IMG/VR virus record: IMGVR_UViG_3300034257_000006
Span: 1-60,102 of that record
Strand: one strand, 5' to 3'
Source of the DNA: a virus
DNA length: 60,102 nucleotides
The notes beneath the pieces are model-generated. The model worked only from the letters and a program-made list of their open reading frames with translations, was not told the DNA's origin and made no database searches. Below, piece after piece: positions 13,516 through 21,653 of the stretch (the stretch's first letter is position 1; every line of letters begins with the position of its first letter). A program made the position numbers and the translations under genes.

Positions 13516-14326
13516 TGAGCGTACGGACTTTCTGGCATTGGTGCCAGGTTCGGACGTTGCTGAAGCGATGGAGATGAATCGTGACGGTGACGAAGGGTTC
13601 TCGGAGAGAGATCTTGTCAGCGTGAAGTCCCCATCCGGAGGCGGATTGTTCTGGACAGTGAAGGGCGCAAATGGAGTCGAAAGCGTTCCGTCGCTGGAAG
13701 GAGTTATCGTGTTCAGGTGTCTTCGCGGTAATCTGTGGAAGTCTGACGACACAAGTACGGACAGGCCTGTCCTGACGTCATTGGACATGAAGGTCGCCAG
13801 ACTGGAAATTCCGTGGGAAGAAGTTCCTGCTGACATGCAGGCTGTCCTCCCGAATCACGAACTGACGGTCGAAGAGATCCGCAAGGACGCACGGTTCGCA
13901 AACGTCACGGACGAGAACCTTCCGCGATTGTTCTGGTGGGATGGTCCAAATAAACTTCCGTACTGCGAATTCGGGTCATCGACAAAGCCCGGTTCCAAAG
14001 GCAAGCGAGCTAAGGACTACCAGATCCTGTACTTGCTTCGGAAGAATGAAGGCCTGCCGATCCGGATCCAGCTCGGCCCGACGGCGATTCAGACGGTACG
14101 TCAGTTCTTTAATCAGATGACCGACGTTCCGTTTGTTCGCGCTGTGATCAAGATTTCTTTGAAGGAGGAGGTCAACGTGACCGGCCAGAAGTATTCGTTG
14201 CCAGTTCTGGAACGAACTGGAATTCTGCCTGCAGATGTCGGCGCTGACATCAATGAGAAGTACCGTCATCCGATCAAGGCGGCACACGAAGCAGGACGAC
14301 TCAACTTCGTAGACACGGAAGAGTAA
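13493..14326 (+). CDS. conserved phage replication-associated protein, 277 aa
   Basis: A protein of 277 residues of a type common in siphophages and mostly listed as hypothetical. The recurring parts are VKSPSGGGLFWTV (about 41-54), LEGVIVFRC (about 66), the later CEFGSSTKPGSKGKRAKDYQILYLLR (about 160-185) and LGPTAIQTVRQFFNQMTDVP, which echo LPPTSLKPFRxY in relatives. In relatives a cysteine cluster marks a zinc site; here the Cys set is reduced. The order of genes (helicase, coiled coil, this gene) hints at ssDNA binding or recombination, but that is inference. AAGGA lies before the ATG. It ends the rightward block and is followed by a strong terminator. Confidence 0.75.
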   Translation: MSGEMKVYERTDFLALVPGSDVAEAMEMNRDGDEGFSERDLVSVKSPSGGGLFWTVKGANGVESVPSLEGVIVFRCLRGNLWKSDDTSTDRPVLTSLDMKVARLEIPWEEVPADMQAVLPNHELTVEEIRKDARFANVTDENLPRLFWWDGPNKLPYCEFGSSTKPGSKGKRAKDYQILYLLRKNEGLPIRIQLGPTAIQTVRQFFNQMTDVPFVRAVIKISLKEEVNVTGQKYSLPVLERTGILPADVGADINEKYRHPIKAAHEAGRLNFVDTEE

Positions 14327-14367
14327 TCATCTCATGGCGGAGATGGATGGCAATGAATGCCGAATTG

Positions 14368-14401
14368 GCCTGGGTGAACGGCGTCGCCCGGGCTGTTTTT
14401 T
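14368..14401 (+). terminator. rho-independent terminator ending the rightward block
   Basis: GCCTGGG (14368-14374) pairs with CCCGGGC (14387-14393) around a 12-base loop and is followed by TGTTTTTT. It lies 40 bases after the last rightward gene, where the two blocks converge. Confidence 0.85.
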
Positions 14402-14421
14402 ATGATAATGAAGATTCATGT

Positions 14422-14763
14422 CTAGCCAACAATCAGACGCAGATTCCTCGAATCCGAATCGCCGTCCGACTGTTCCCACGACACTTTAACGATCACTTCG
14501 TCGTCTGACTCAACGCCTCCGGACAAAAGAACAAGGATCGCCCTTCCTGCTTCCAGTTCTCTGCCTGCACATCCGCTTACTGAATCAACCTCCATGTCTT
14601 CGTCGATTACTTCAGTGGCTTCGATTTCCAGGTCTTCATCTTCTGTTGTTGCAGTCACTGATGTGGCGGTCACTCCGGCAGGCATGAATCTAAGATCGAC
14701 CCAAAACGTTTTTGATGCGTCTGGGTGTTTACAGAGAAGATTGATTGAGGATGTGCAACTCAT
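14422..14763 (-). CDS. putative virion fibre/Ig-like protein, 113 aa
   Basis: Unrecognised. It has a beta-rich, acidic sequence (FWVDLRFMPAGVTATSVTATTEDEDLEIE, then GRAILVLLSGGVESDDEVIVKVSWEQSDGD) that recalls short Ig-like or fibre-attachment proteins of phages. The order (LamG fibre, HNH enzyme, then this gene) and length fit an appendage accessory. The most distal gene of the leftward structural block. Confidence 0.6.
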   Translation of the reverse strand: MSCTSSINLLCKHPDASKTFWVDLRFMPAGVTATSVTATTEDEDLEIEATEVIDEDMEVDSVSGCAGRELEAGRAILVLLSGGVESDDEVIVKVSWEQSDGDSDSRNLRLIVG

Positions 14764-14774
14764 AGAATACCCTT

Positions 14775-15260
14775 TTACGACACCTTAGACCTGCGTCTTA
14801 CCTTCTTAAAGACTGCGTCTTCAGGAGCCCATCCTCTGTTTAGTCGCTCGTGTATTGTTTGATTATTCAGACCAACTTCCTCAGCCCACTCTGAGACACA
14901 CTTCGTGACCCCGTTTATCTCCAAAAGTCGATTGTTTCTTTTGTTGCGATGCTGTTCAAATCTCGTCGCCCAGCGACAATTTTCTTTGAAATACCCAAGT
15001 GAATTATCCACCCTGTCGATCGACATTCCATCTTGGCGATCGCCCATGTCTTCAAGAAAGTTTTCAAAAGATTTTTCCCAGCGATCGCATACCGAGATTC
15101 CGCGACCACCGTAGTCTTTATAGTTATGACTCTTAATGTTGTTGCATCGGCTAAGCATCATCGTCCACGATTTATACTCTGGCGATACCTTCCCGGTTTT
15201 AGCATGCCCGTGTGTCGTTCGTCCCTTGCGAATATGTTTCTGCAAGTTTACCTTACTCAT
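14775..15260 (-). CDS. HNH-type homing endonuclease-like protein
   Basis: A 161-aa protein. The pattern YKSWTMMLSRCNNI, then DYGGRGISVCDRWEKSFENFLEDMGDRQ, then SIDRVDNSLGYFKENCRWAT and Q-rich NKRNN is the signature of a family of phage HNH/homing-type endonucleases; the N-terminal basic part may contact DNA, and the C-terminal (EWAEEVGLNNQTIHERLNRG) is a helix-turn-helix-like module. The enzyme at 44445-45074 is a paralogue. It sits between structural genes as free-standing mobile genes do. AAGGAA lies before the chosen ATG; an upstream start is less likely. Confidence 0.85.
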   Translation of the reverse strand: MSKVNLQKHIRKGRTTHGHAKTGKVSPEYKSWTMMLSRCNNIKSHNYKDYGGRGISVCDRWEKSFENFLEDMGDRQDGMSIDRVDNSLGYFKENCRWATRFEQHRNKRNNRLLEINGVTKCVSEWAEEVGLNNQTIHERLNRGWAPEDAVFKKVRRRSKVS

Positions 15261-15290
15261 GTTCGAATTCCTTAAAGCACTTCGGACCAA

Positions 15291-15319
15291 GACCCCGGAT
15301 GAACCAACATCGCGGGGTC
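15291..15319 (-). terminator. hairpin after the LamG fibre gene
   Basis: GACCCCG (15291-15297) pairs with CGGGGTC (15313-15319) around a 15-base loop, within the gap after the fibre gene. No T run follows on the minus strand, so terminator activity is doubtful; it may protect the mRNA end. Confidence 0.35.
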
Positions 15320-15332
15320 ACTTTATTGTACA

Positions 15333-17006
15333 CTAACAGTCACCGAATTCCCAGACAGTTTCAGCATCCTCAAAGTACCACCCGCACGTCGGCGTTCCGA
15401 ATACGAACGGTGTAAACTCATGTCCAACAGCAGTGAAAGAAAACGTAGCAGAACCAGATCCGACTTTGTCTGCCAATCCGACTGCGGATGCGGCGATTGA
15501 AAATGTGGCTGCACCTGAACCGGCGATATCTGCGTTGCTTCCTGCAATTGCAGAGAAGCTGAAACTGGATGATCCAGATCCTGATACCTCTGCGATTCCG
15601 CCTGCAGCCGAAGTAAAGTTGAAACTCGCTGCACCTGATCCTGTGCCTGGCAGGATTCCAACGCCTGCTGCCGTAAAGTTGAAACTGGATGAACCGCTCC
15701 CAGTAACGTCAGCACTTCCGCCAGCAGCCGCTGTGAAGTTGAAACTGGAGGAACCCGCCCCCAGTTTGTCGGCTAATCCTCCGGCCTCTGCCGCGAAATT
15801 GAAACTCGCAGAACCGCTTCCTGTTCCTTCAAGGATCGGCTGACCAGTAGCCGTAAAATTGAAACTGGATGATCCAGAACCAGTTACATCAGAAGAGCCG
15901 CCGGCAGCAGCAGTAAAGTTGAAGCTCGACGAACCACTGCCAGCGACGTCTGCTGCCCCACCGGCGGCAGATGTAAAGTTGAAGGTTGCCGCACCGCTGC
16001 CTGTTCCTTCAAGGATCGCATCGCCAGTAGCAGTGAAGTTGAAGCTGGAGGAACCAGAACTTGTGGCGTCCAATGCGCCACCGGCTGCAGCCGTGAAGTT
16101 GAAGTTCGCCGCACCACTACCTGTTGCGTCTGCTTTTCCGACTGACGCTGCAGTGAAGTTGAAGCTGGATGAGCCAGATCCCGTGGCGTCTTTTGCACCA
16201 CCGGCTGCTGCAGTGAAATTGAAACTTCCGGAGCCGCTACCAGTGTCAATCACATTTACCGATAACCCAATCCGGATTCTCGGTTCCAGTATCCCTGCGA
16301 ATGGTTCCGTATAAAGTCGTTTTGCCTCATTTGGACTTAATGCTCGACTGTAGATCCGAACACTGCCGATCATTCCATTAAACCACGTTACAGCATTCAG
16401 ATCACTGCGAACACCGATGTATGTTTTGTTTGCTTGATTTCCTATACCAGTATTAGTATTCGCAGCCCCTGTTTGCGGAACTCCGTTAATGTAAAATGCT
16501 GTTGTGTTCGCAACAGAATCCCACACAGCTACAATGTTTTGCCAAACTCCTGCTGCTGGTGTGCTCCATTGAGTTCCGTTCGTGCTTGTCTGAAACTGGC
16601 TGTGTTTCGTAACTATTTTTTCAGAAACCCCATCACGAAGAATCTGTATGCTGCTGCTTCCGTCCTGAATTTCAATGAATCGCGGATAAATCTGCAGAAA
16701 ACTGCTGATGTTCAGCCACATCGAAACACTGGTTTGCGTCGATGTGATTGATGTTCTGTTGGTGGCAACTACATAGTCATCCACACCATCATACAGAACC
16801 GATTTTCCATGCTTTCCAACAGTTCTTAGAACACCACCAGTTAATGTTCCGTTATTATTTTTCGCAACATCAACCGCTATATTTCCACCGCCCTCATTGA
16901 ATAGAAATAGCGTGGCAAGTCCTCGTGATATCGGGTCTCCCCAGTTTATTTGAGAACCTGCTGGTGGCTTAACAAACCCCCATGGTTTTGTTTTGAACGC
17001 AGCCAC
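15333..17006 (-). CDS. LamG-domain tail fibre with 14 tandem 20-residue repeats
   Basis: A 557-aa protein. Residues 10-50 (KPPAGSQINWGDPISRGLATLFLFNEGGGN) and the following 180 residues match concanavalin/LamG-type fibre proteins; this fold often binds glycans on the host surface. From about residue 255 to 535 a 20-residue repeat is present about 14 times, each with a GSGSSSFNFT core followed by AAAGG and a variable acidic part. The low complexity suggests an extended stalk or beta-stacked shaft. The C-terminus (FGTPTCGWYFEDAETVWEFGD) may be the tip. Probable receptor-binding or accessory fibre. No chaperone or autoproteolytic motif is seen. Confidence 0.8.
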   Translation of the reverse strand: MAAFKTKPWGFVKPPAGSQINWGDPISRGLATLFLFNEGGGNIAVDVAKNNNGTLTGGVLRTVGKHGKSVLYDGVDDYVVATNRTSITSTQTSVSMWLNISSFLQIYPRFIEIQDGSSSIQILRDGVSEKIVTKHSQFQTSTNGTQWSTPAAGVWQNIVAVWDSVANTTAFYINGVPQTGAANTNTGIGNQANKTYIGVRSDLNAVTWFNGMIGSVRIYSRALSPNEAKRLYTEPFAGILEPRIRIGLSVNVIDTGSGSGSFNFTAAAGGAKDATGSGSSSFNFTAASVGKADATGSGAANFNFTAAAGGALDATSSGSSSFNFTATGDAILEGTGSGAATFNFTSAAGGAADVAGSGSSSFNFTAAAGGSSDVTGSGSSSFNFTATGQPILEGTGSGSASFNFAAEAGGLADKLGAGSSSFNFTAAAGGSADVTGSGSSSFNFTAAGVGILPGTGSGAASFNFTSAAGGIAEVSGSGSSSFSFSAIAGSNADIAGSGAATFSIAASAVGLADKVGSGSATFSFTAVGHEFTPFVFGTPTCGWYFEDAETVWEFGDC

Positions 17007-17009
17007 TAG

Positions 17010-17537
17010 TTACGTATCCGTGTAAGTGATTGCTCTGTAAGCAATGACAAGCTCTGTTCCTGGTGAGTCGTCGAGCAGTGCCGCTCCTGTGCAATTCCGA
17101 ATGGCCAGACTCCACCCGTCAGGCACGATACCACCGCACATCTGACCGATCGTCAGGAACCCATCAAGGATCTGAGATGTGATCTTGTATGGTATTGAAA
17201 GTGGCCCCTTCATACTGTTGGGATCGCTGATGACTGCTGTGCCTTCGGAGCCTGTTGGCAGAGTCGTTGTGCCGAAATTCGCAGCAGCAACCCATGCACT
17301 ACCATCGTATACCCAGGGCACGACGTAAACGTAAAGTGCCTGGTCGTTAGCTGGTGCTGTCGCTGCAGTGGCAAGATGAAACATCACCTCGTAGTCAATA
17401 GCCAAGACAGACGTAAGATTATCCACCCGTGCTGATTGCCATCCTCCAAACGGGTCACTGGAGTCGTTTGCCAGTGATGCCAGATTTGTCAGAGTAAGTT
17501 CCATCCAGGTACCATAGGCAATTTTGCTTGTAGTCAT
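17010..17537 (-). CDS. putative tail-end structural protein, 175 aa
   Basis: Unrecognised. It has a beta-rich sequence (VLAIDYEVMFHLATA, ALYVYVVPWVYDG, GWSLAIRNCTG) and no signal or membrane helix. Located between the LamG fibre gene and other tail-end genes, so it is probably part of the distal tail or of an appendage. It is separated by only a few bases from both neighbours. Confidence 0.6.
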   Translation of the reverse strand: MTTSKIAYGTWMELTLTNLASLANDSSDPFGGWQSARVDNLTSVLAIDYEVMFHLATAATAPANDQALYVYVVPWVYDGSAWVAAANFGTTTLPTGSEGTAVISDPNSMKGPLSIPYKITSQILDGFLTIGQMCGGIVPDGWSLAIRNCTGAALLDDSPGTELVIAYRAITYTDT

Positions 17538-17543
17538 CTGATC

Positions 17544-18026
17544 TCAGCTCCTTCGCGCCGCGTCAACTTCATCGGATGTGATTGCACGCTCGAATCCCAG
17601 TGTCGCTGGAGCAACATCTGACCCAGTGCCTGCTGAGAGGATCTTTTCAATCACTGTCGCTGATCGCTTATGCGCTGATGCTAACGCCAATTTCAGAGTG
17701 TTTTGCGATCCGCAAAAGTCATCAATTGCCGCCCTTGTTGCTGGTATTGAAGGTCTTGTTTCTCCGGTGATTACCCAAAACAATGAGTCCCTCTTGGACA
17801 CAGTTAATGCGTCGAGCTGTGTCGCGGCACCGACTGTCTCCATGATTGATTGACGATATTCCTGACTCGTTGTTAATGTTTTCCAGACGATGAACGCCGG
17901 ATTAGCGAGCGAATTCAGGTGATCTCGAATAAATCCGAGACCGTTTCCGTCTGATGCCTGACTGGCAAGAGACGGATCAGACAGGATGTACGCCTTTACA
18001 ATTGCTTTATGTGGTCCAGTAAGCAT
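17544..18026 (-). CDS. hypothetical tail-region protein, 160 aa
   Basis: Helical protein with no recognised family. It runs TGPHKAIVKAYILSDPSL, FIRDHLNSLANPAFIVWKTLTTSQEYRQ, RPSIPATRAAIDDFCGSQN. The general pattern (a small helical protein preceding a fibre-linked gene) recurs in phage genomes and the residues LTTSQEYRQSI...TARAAI recall DUF-type virion proteins. Function unknown. Confidence 0.6.
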   Translation of the reverse strand: MLTGPHKAIVKAYILSDPSLASQASDGNGLGFIRDHLNSLANPAFIVWKTLTTSQEYRQSIMETVGAATQLDALTVSKRDSLFWVITGETRPSIPATRAAIDDFCGSQNTLKLALASAHKRSATVIEKILSAGTGSDVAPATLGFERAITSDEVDAARRS

Positions 18027-18061
18027 TGCTGTTGTCCATTTAATTCATAAAAACCAGACAA

Positions 18062-18517
18062 TTACGTATAGCTGATCTCGTTCGTGCTCTGGTTGCCAGA
18101 TTCCGCAGGACTTGCAGTATGCAGTGACAGGTACAGACTTCCCGCTGCCGATGAGTTCTGAAGACCAGCCGCATCACCCACGACGGCCCAGTCCGTATTG
18201 TTGAAAAACAACAGCAGGAATTTATTCGCTGCTGCGGTCGTCATCGCGTCGGATGCGGCCTGAGTGATTACTGTCGTCGTGTCCAGTTTTGGTGTCACAC
18301 CAGCGACAACGCTGATGTTGGGTGTCACCGCACCGAAAAATACCAGGTCGTTCGCACCGCCAATGGCTTCCGGACCAAGGCCGAAGTGTGTGACTGTACC
18401 GCCAGCACCACCGGCCATTGCCGGGAAAGTGGCTATTGTGCCCAATGTGGCTGTGTTGGTGCTGACAACCCAGTCAGTTCCATTTCTGCCTTTAGCGACT
18501 CGTGCATAAGCTGTCAT
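18062..18517 (-). CDS. tail fibre-like protein, 151 aa
   Basis: The C-terminal SLYLSLHTASPAESGNQSTNEISYT matches the motif (Y/L)vSLHTAdPGexGnQtTNEaxYt typical of phage tail or minor structural proteins. The rest is Gly/Ala/Thr-rich and beta (ATFPAMAGGAGGTVTHFGLGPEAIGG, FFGAVTPNISVVAGVTP). A virion-surface role is likely. Confidence 0.75.
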   Translation of the reverse strand: MTAYARVAKGRNGTDWVVSTNTATLGTIATFPAMAGGAGGTVTHFGLGPEAIGGANDLVFFGAVTPNISVVAGVTPKLDTTTVITQAASDAMTTAAANKFLLLFFNNTDWAVVGDAAGLQNSSAAGSLYLSLHTASPAESGNQSTNEISYT

Positions 18518-18520
18518 CGA

Positions 18521-18760
18521 TTAACTCCTGGATAAAACCTCGTCCACAAACAGTTTTGCACGCTGCATACCGGCATTGTGCCTCATGAATTCAACTACCT
18601 TTTCAGGCGTGCCATGAATCTTCAAAAGCTCACCGAATGCTACCACAGCCTCGATGATTCCGTTCGGATTATTCTCATTGCATCCGAATTCTACCAGAAC
18701 TTCCGGCGTCAATGGATGCTCAGGACTTCGCTTTTCAATTCGGAAAATGTATTCACTCAC
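18521..18760 (-). CDS. hypothetical protein, 79 aa
   Basis: Unrecognised. It is acidic and helical, with VEFGCNENNPNGIIEAVVAFGELLKIHGTPEKVVEFM. Its start overlaps the sigma-factor gene's stop by four bases, so the two are coupled. It could be a small partner or inhibitor of the sigma factor; that is inference from position only. Confidence 0.6.
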   Translation of the reverse strand: MSEYIFRIEKRSPEHPLTPEVLVEFGCNENNPNGIIEAVVAFGELLKIHGTPEKVVEFMRHNAGMQRAKLFVDEVLSRS

Positions 18761-19380
18761 TTATCGTACTTCCTGCGATGTTGCTTATAGTGCTTATTGC
18801 AAAGCTCATGTCGTCTTGAAGGATTCTCGCAACCTTGAACAGAGCACGATCGTTTTTGCTTTCCACGTATCTCTGGGATGTTCCCGTAGGCAATAGCCAC
18901 TGCCAAAAGTTGATATGCCCTCGCTGCCCTCGCCTCAATCTTCCATGGTTTGCATCCGTAAAGATCTGCGATTTCTCGACATGAGAATCCTGAAAGACAG
19001 TAGCGAATGACAGCGAAGCAGTCCGCTGGAAGTTTGCTGATTGCGATCTGCAACCGTTGGATCAGTTCACGATGTTCAATTGATTCACAAACTGGACGTT
19101 CATTACTCAGGACATAGCTCAAATCTCCATCGTCGCTGTTTACAGCACGAACCCCGATGTTCCTGCGAGTATGCCATTCACGTTGGTTGTTGACAATGAC
19201 CTTTGTTGCGAATGTTGCGAATGTGCAATCTCTTTCGAGATCAAATGCCGCAGCCGCCTCACACAATCCAATCGAAGCGTCTGAAAACTGTTCTGTGTCT
19301 TTGACGGGGATTCGCTGTCGCCTGGCATATGGTAACGACAGGATGCAGGCAAGTCCAATATGATCTTTTGGGTCAACCAT
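18757..19380 (-). CDS. sigma-70-like factor with C-terminal zinc knuckle
   Basis: A 207-aa protein. Region 2 of sigma-70 factors is visible as QFSDASIGLCEAAAAFDLERDCTFATFATKVIVNNQREW (about residues 33-70; the family reads GLxxAxxxFDxxxGxxFxTYA). Region 4 follows as LPADCFAVIRYCLSGFSCREIADLYGC (about 120-150), a helix-turn-helix for -35 recognition. Region 3 is short. The last 30 residues hold CSVQGCENPSRRHELCNKHY, a zinc-knuckle-like tail also seen in phage endonucleases. It is encoded amid tail and lysis-type genes; it may drive late transcription. Start taken at MVDPK; a GTG three codons earlier is possible, and neither has a strong ribosome site. Confidence 0.82.
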   Translation of the reverse strand: MVDPKDHIGLACILSLPYARRQRIPVKDTEQFSDASIGLCEAAAAFDLERDCTFATFATKVIVNNQREWHTRRNIGVRAVNSDDGDLSYVLSNERPVCESIEHRELIQRLQIAISKLPADCFAVIRYCLSGFSCREIADLYGCKPWKIEARAARAYQLLAVAIAYGNIPEIRGKQKRSCSVQGCENPSRRHELCNKHYKQHRRKYDK

Positions 19381-19413
19381 CAGCGACACTCTGGAACAGT
19401 TTTACAGACGAAT

Positions 19414-19977
19414 TCAGTAGTTGTGTTCTACGGTGGTTCCTGGCTCTCCAGGCAGTCTAACAATACCCCAGTCGCGTGCTGTAAAATTGCGAGCGCCACT
19501 AAATATGCCTCCATCGCTGTGTCCACGTTTGCTTGTTCCGCCGCGCAAGGATCTTCCGGTGGATCGCGTGTCAGTCCATGAGACTTTGTGTCCGTTTGGT
19601 GTAGTGACTTCAATGCGTCCTGAAGTGATTGAGACCGGGTTTCCAGCAGTGTCATCAGTCGCCTGACTTTGGTTGTTTGCTGTTTCATGGTCGTGGATGT
19701 TCGCGATTTTTTTGCCATGCTCTTTTTGCTCCGCTTGAAGATTTTCGATGATCTTGTCTTTGGCTTCCATCTTATTGTCGTACAGCGACTGGAGATGATA
19801 TCCTATATTCCCAGACCAGAATGTTAGAACGATGATCATCCCTGCCAGAATTCGGCAATCAAACAGAAGCCTTCGCTTGTTTCCTGTTATGCCATCGTGA
19901 TAAATCAGCCTGGTCGCTGCCACACACGTTGCCAGGATGAACATCACACAAACGATCTGATATTCAACTCGCATCAT
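19414..19977 (-). CDS. membrane protein with coiled coil, 187 aa
   Basis: Two hydrophobic segments (residues 6-23, 40-60), then a coiled coil (NKMEAKDKIIENLQAEQKEHGKKIANIHDH) and a hydrophilic tail (RSTGRSLRGGTSKRGHSDGG). The layout fits an i-spanin-like or other envelope protein. It overlaps its upstream neighbour by an ATGA junction and belongs to a run of four small membrane genes (19414-20716), the best place to look for holin and spanin genes. Confidence 0.65.
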   Translation of the reverse strand: MMRVEYQIVCVMFILATCVAATRLIYHDGITGNKRRLLFDCRILAGMIIVLTFWSGNIGYHLQSLYDNKMEAKDKIIENLQAEQKEHGKKIANIHDHETANNQSQATDDTAGNPVSITSGRIEVTTPNGHKVSWTDTRSTGRSLRGGTSKRGHSDGGIFSGARNFTARDWGIVRLPGEPGTTVEHNY

Positions 19978-20171
19978 TTTCTCAACGCCTCAATAATGTT
20001 CGGTATGGCAGATCCCAGCGCGAGAATGGCAGCTACTACAAAGACCATCCAAAATGCCTGACTCGCGTTCCGGCCTGAGATGTGAAATTTGCCTCCTGGA
20101 ACACGAAGGAACATTCTGTCGATTTCACGGTCGCTGTCGTGTTCATCGTCGTCCACCGTTGCACCTTTCAC
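19974..20171 (-). CDS. small membrane protein, 65 aa
   Basis: The C-terminal half is one transmembrane helix (SQAFWMVFVVAAILALGSAIPNIIEAL); the N-terminal 30 residues are acidic and then contain FLRVPGGKFHISGRN. It overlaps the following and preceding genes. Holin or spanin accessory is possible; no family recognised. Confidence 0.62.
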   Translation of the reverse strand: MKGATVDDDEHDSDREIDRMFLRVPGGKFHISGRNASQAFWMVFVVAAILALGSAIPNIIEALRK

Positions 20172-20524
20172 TGCTTTTGGCTGTCGTCCACTCTCTTCGA
20201 CATCGCTTCTGATCTAACGTCTCCAGCGTCCTGCCTTGCATCGCTCGCGTCAATTCGAGCACGGTTTTCAGCAATCGCTCCTGCGTTATCCTGTGCCTTG
20301 AGCCGCAGAGACTCCATGATCGTTTCCTGAAGCCCAACGATTTTCTTCTCCAGCGAATCAACCTTAGCTTCCAGTACACCCTCTCGCTTTTCACACGTAG
20401 TCAGAGCCAGTTTTACGTATTCGTGAGACTTCTCAGTCGAGAACCATAGCTTTCCGATCGCTGTCGTTAATGCCAATCCGATCGCAGACGCGATGACAAG
20501 CATCGTTGCTTCAGAAATCTCCAT
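20168..20524 (-). CDS. spanin/holin-like membrane coiled-coil protein, 118 aa
   Basis: N-terminal transmembrane helix (LVIASAIGLALTTAIGKLWF) followed by a long coiled coil (CEKREGVLEAKVDSLEKKIVGLQETIMESLRLKAQDNA...). This is the layout of i-spanins and other lysis-cassette proteins. Start taken at MEISEATM, with GTGAGG ten bases upstream; a GTG three codons earlier is also open. Confidence 0.65.
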   Translation of the reverse strand: MEISEATMLVIASAIGLALTTAIGKLWFSTEKSHEYVKLALTTCEKREGVLEAKVDSLEKKIVGLQETIMESLRLKAQDNAGAIAENRARIDASDARQDAGDVRSEAMSKRVDDSQKQ

Positions 20525-20536
20525 TGTCCGCACGCC

Positions 20537-20716
20537 TCACTGAATGACGAATCCAAAAACCTTCCAGCCAAGCAGGAACAACAGCACGAACATCAAGAAA
20601 CTTCCAGACAGCATGAATCGATCTACTGGCCGATCTGCAGGAGCTTTATGATAGAAGAATCCACCAATGAACATCCACAACAACATCAAGATCCAGAAAA
20701 CCAACCCTTTTGACAC
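20537..20716 (-). CDS. two-helix membrane protein, holin candidate
   Basis: A 59-aa protein with AGGAGG seven bases before its GTG start. Two hydrophobic helices are evident (LVFWILMLLWMFIGGFFY and FMLSGSFLMFVLLFLLGWKVFGFV) with a short loop of charged residues between them: class II holin topology. The start overlaps the stop of the methyltransferase gene (TAGTG). Not a proof of holin function, but the best candidate in the window. Confidence 0.65.
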   Translation of the reverse strand: MSKGLVFWILMLLWMFIGGFFYHKAPADRPVDRFMLSGSFLMFVLLFLLGWKVFGFVIQ

Positions 20717-21651
20717 TACGCACCTCCTCTCCGATACAACCACACGTCGCCATGCTGCACCATATTCAGTCCTTCTACTTGATGGAATGGGCTCGCTGCA
20801 ACACGAACAGACCTGAGTTTCGATGATAATTCAGCTAAAAGCGTAGGGTAAAGATACGCTGTTATGACTGTAGCTCGGGATGCATCGAAATTCCGGGCGT
20901 CTCCCTGTTCCACCGTAATCAGATGAGACAGCCCGGAATCATTGATTGCCTGACGGGCAACTGAGACTCGTGTGTGGTCCAGTTCCACACCGATTCCTCG
21001 GATGCCACGACGTGCCGCAGCTATCAGGATGCGTCCGTCTTCGCACCCCAGATCAGCCAGGACATCGTCAGATCGCAATTGCATAAGATCCAGCATCTGC
21101 TCAATGAGAGCGATTGGACACGGCTGCTGGTCGTCTGGGAGAGACGACTGATACGCCTGCATCTGCCTGCGATATTCAGCCTGTTTGGCTCGAATCGATC
21201 GGCACATGCCGCAGTTGCAGTTGCGATTGTACGTCTCAAGGTCGATTGTGCCCCATCCTGACCATTGGATGTAGCGGGATGGTGGCGACCTGTTTATTTT
21301 TGCCTGAGGAATCGACACGTTCTCTGGATATGTCGATTCGGACGACACGTCCCATTCGAATTCGTACGGGACGTGCGGAACCGTAAAACCGAATCGATGC
21401 TTACACTGCGCGATCGTCAGCACGTTCTCAGCAGGCCATCCGTTTTTGATGAACAACGCTTTCCGCGCAGGGCAGTTCCGGCACCATGATTCGCTGACGA
21501 TGTAGCGTGTCCGTTTCTTGACTTTTACCTGCTGCACTTCGGCAGGCTGAGCTACAGCATATCTTCCTGTCGGATGGAAGATCTGCATCCCATCCGAAGG
21601 CAGCATAGACACAGTAATCAGCAAATGCATGATGTGCAGCATCGTCTTCAT
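20716..21651 (-). CDS. secreted thioredoxin-fold plus SAM methyltransferase-like fusion, 311 aa
   Basis: The start is at MKTMLHIMHLL with GGAGGGAT upstream. Residues 1-17 look like a signal peptide. Residues about 40-100 resemble a thioredoxin-type domain: VSESWCRNCPARKALF (CxxC) and the cis-Pro-like VPHVPYEFEW. A central linker has CNCGMC. The C-terminal 130 residues match class I SAM-dependent methyltransferases: VLADLGCEDGRILIAAARRGIRGIGVELD is the SAM-binding motif. A secreted methyltransferase is odd, since SAM is cytoplasmic, so either the signal peptide is a membrane anchor facing in or the domain is not catalytic. Unusual fusion. Confidence 0.72.
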   Translation of the reverse strand: MKTMLHIMHLLITVSMLPSDGMQIFHPTGRYAVAQPAEVQQVKVKKRTRYIVSESWCRNCPARKALFIKNGWPAENVLTIAQCKHRFGFTVPHVPYEFEWDVSSESTYPENVSIPQAKINRSPPSRYIQWSGWGTIDLETYNRNCNCGMCRSIRAKQAEYRRQMQAYQSSLPDDQQPCPIALIEQMLDLMQLRSDDVLADLGCEDGRILIAAARRGIRGIGVELDHTRVSVARQAINDSGLSHLITVEQGDARNFDASRATVITAYLYPTLLAELSSKLRSVRVAASPFHQVEGLNMVQHGDVWLYRRGGA

Positions 21652-21653
21652 GA

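Noticed and set aside
15433-16314. Plus-strand frames opposite the LamG repeat region
   Set aside because: Repetitive shadow frames produced by the 60-base repeats of the minus-strand fibre gene.
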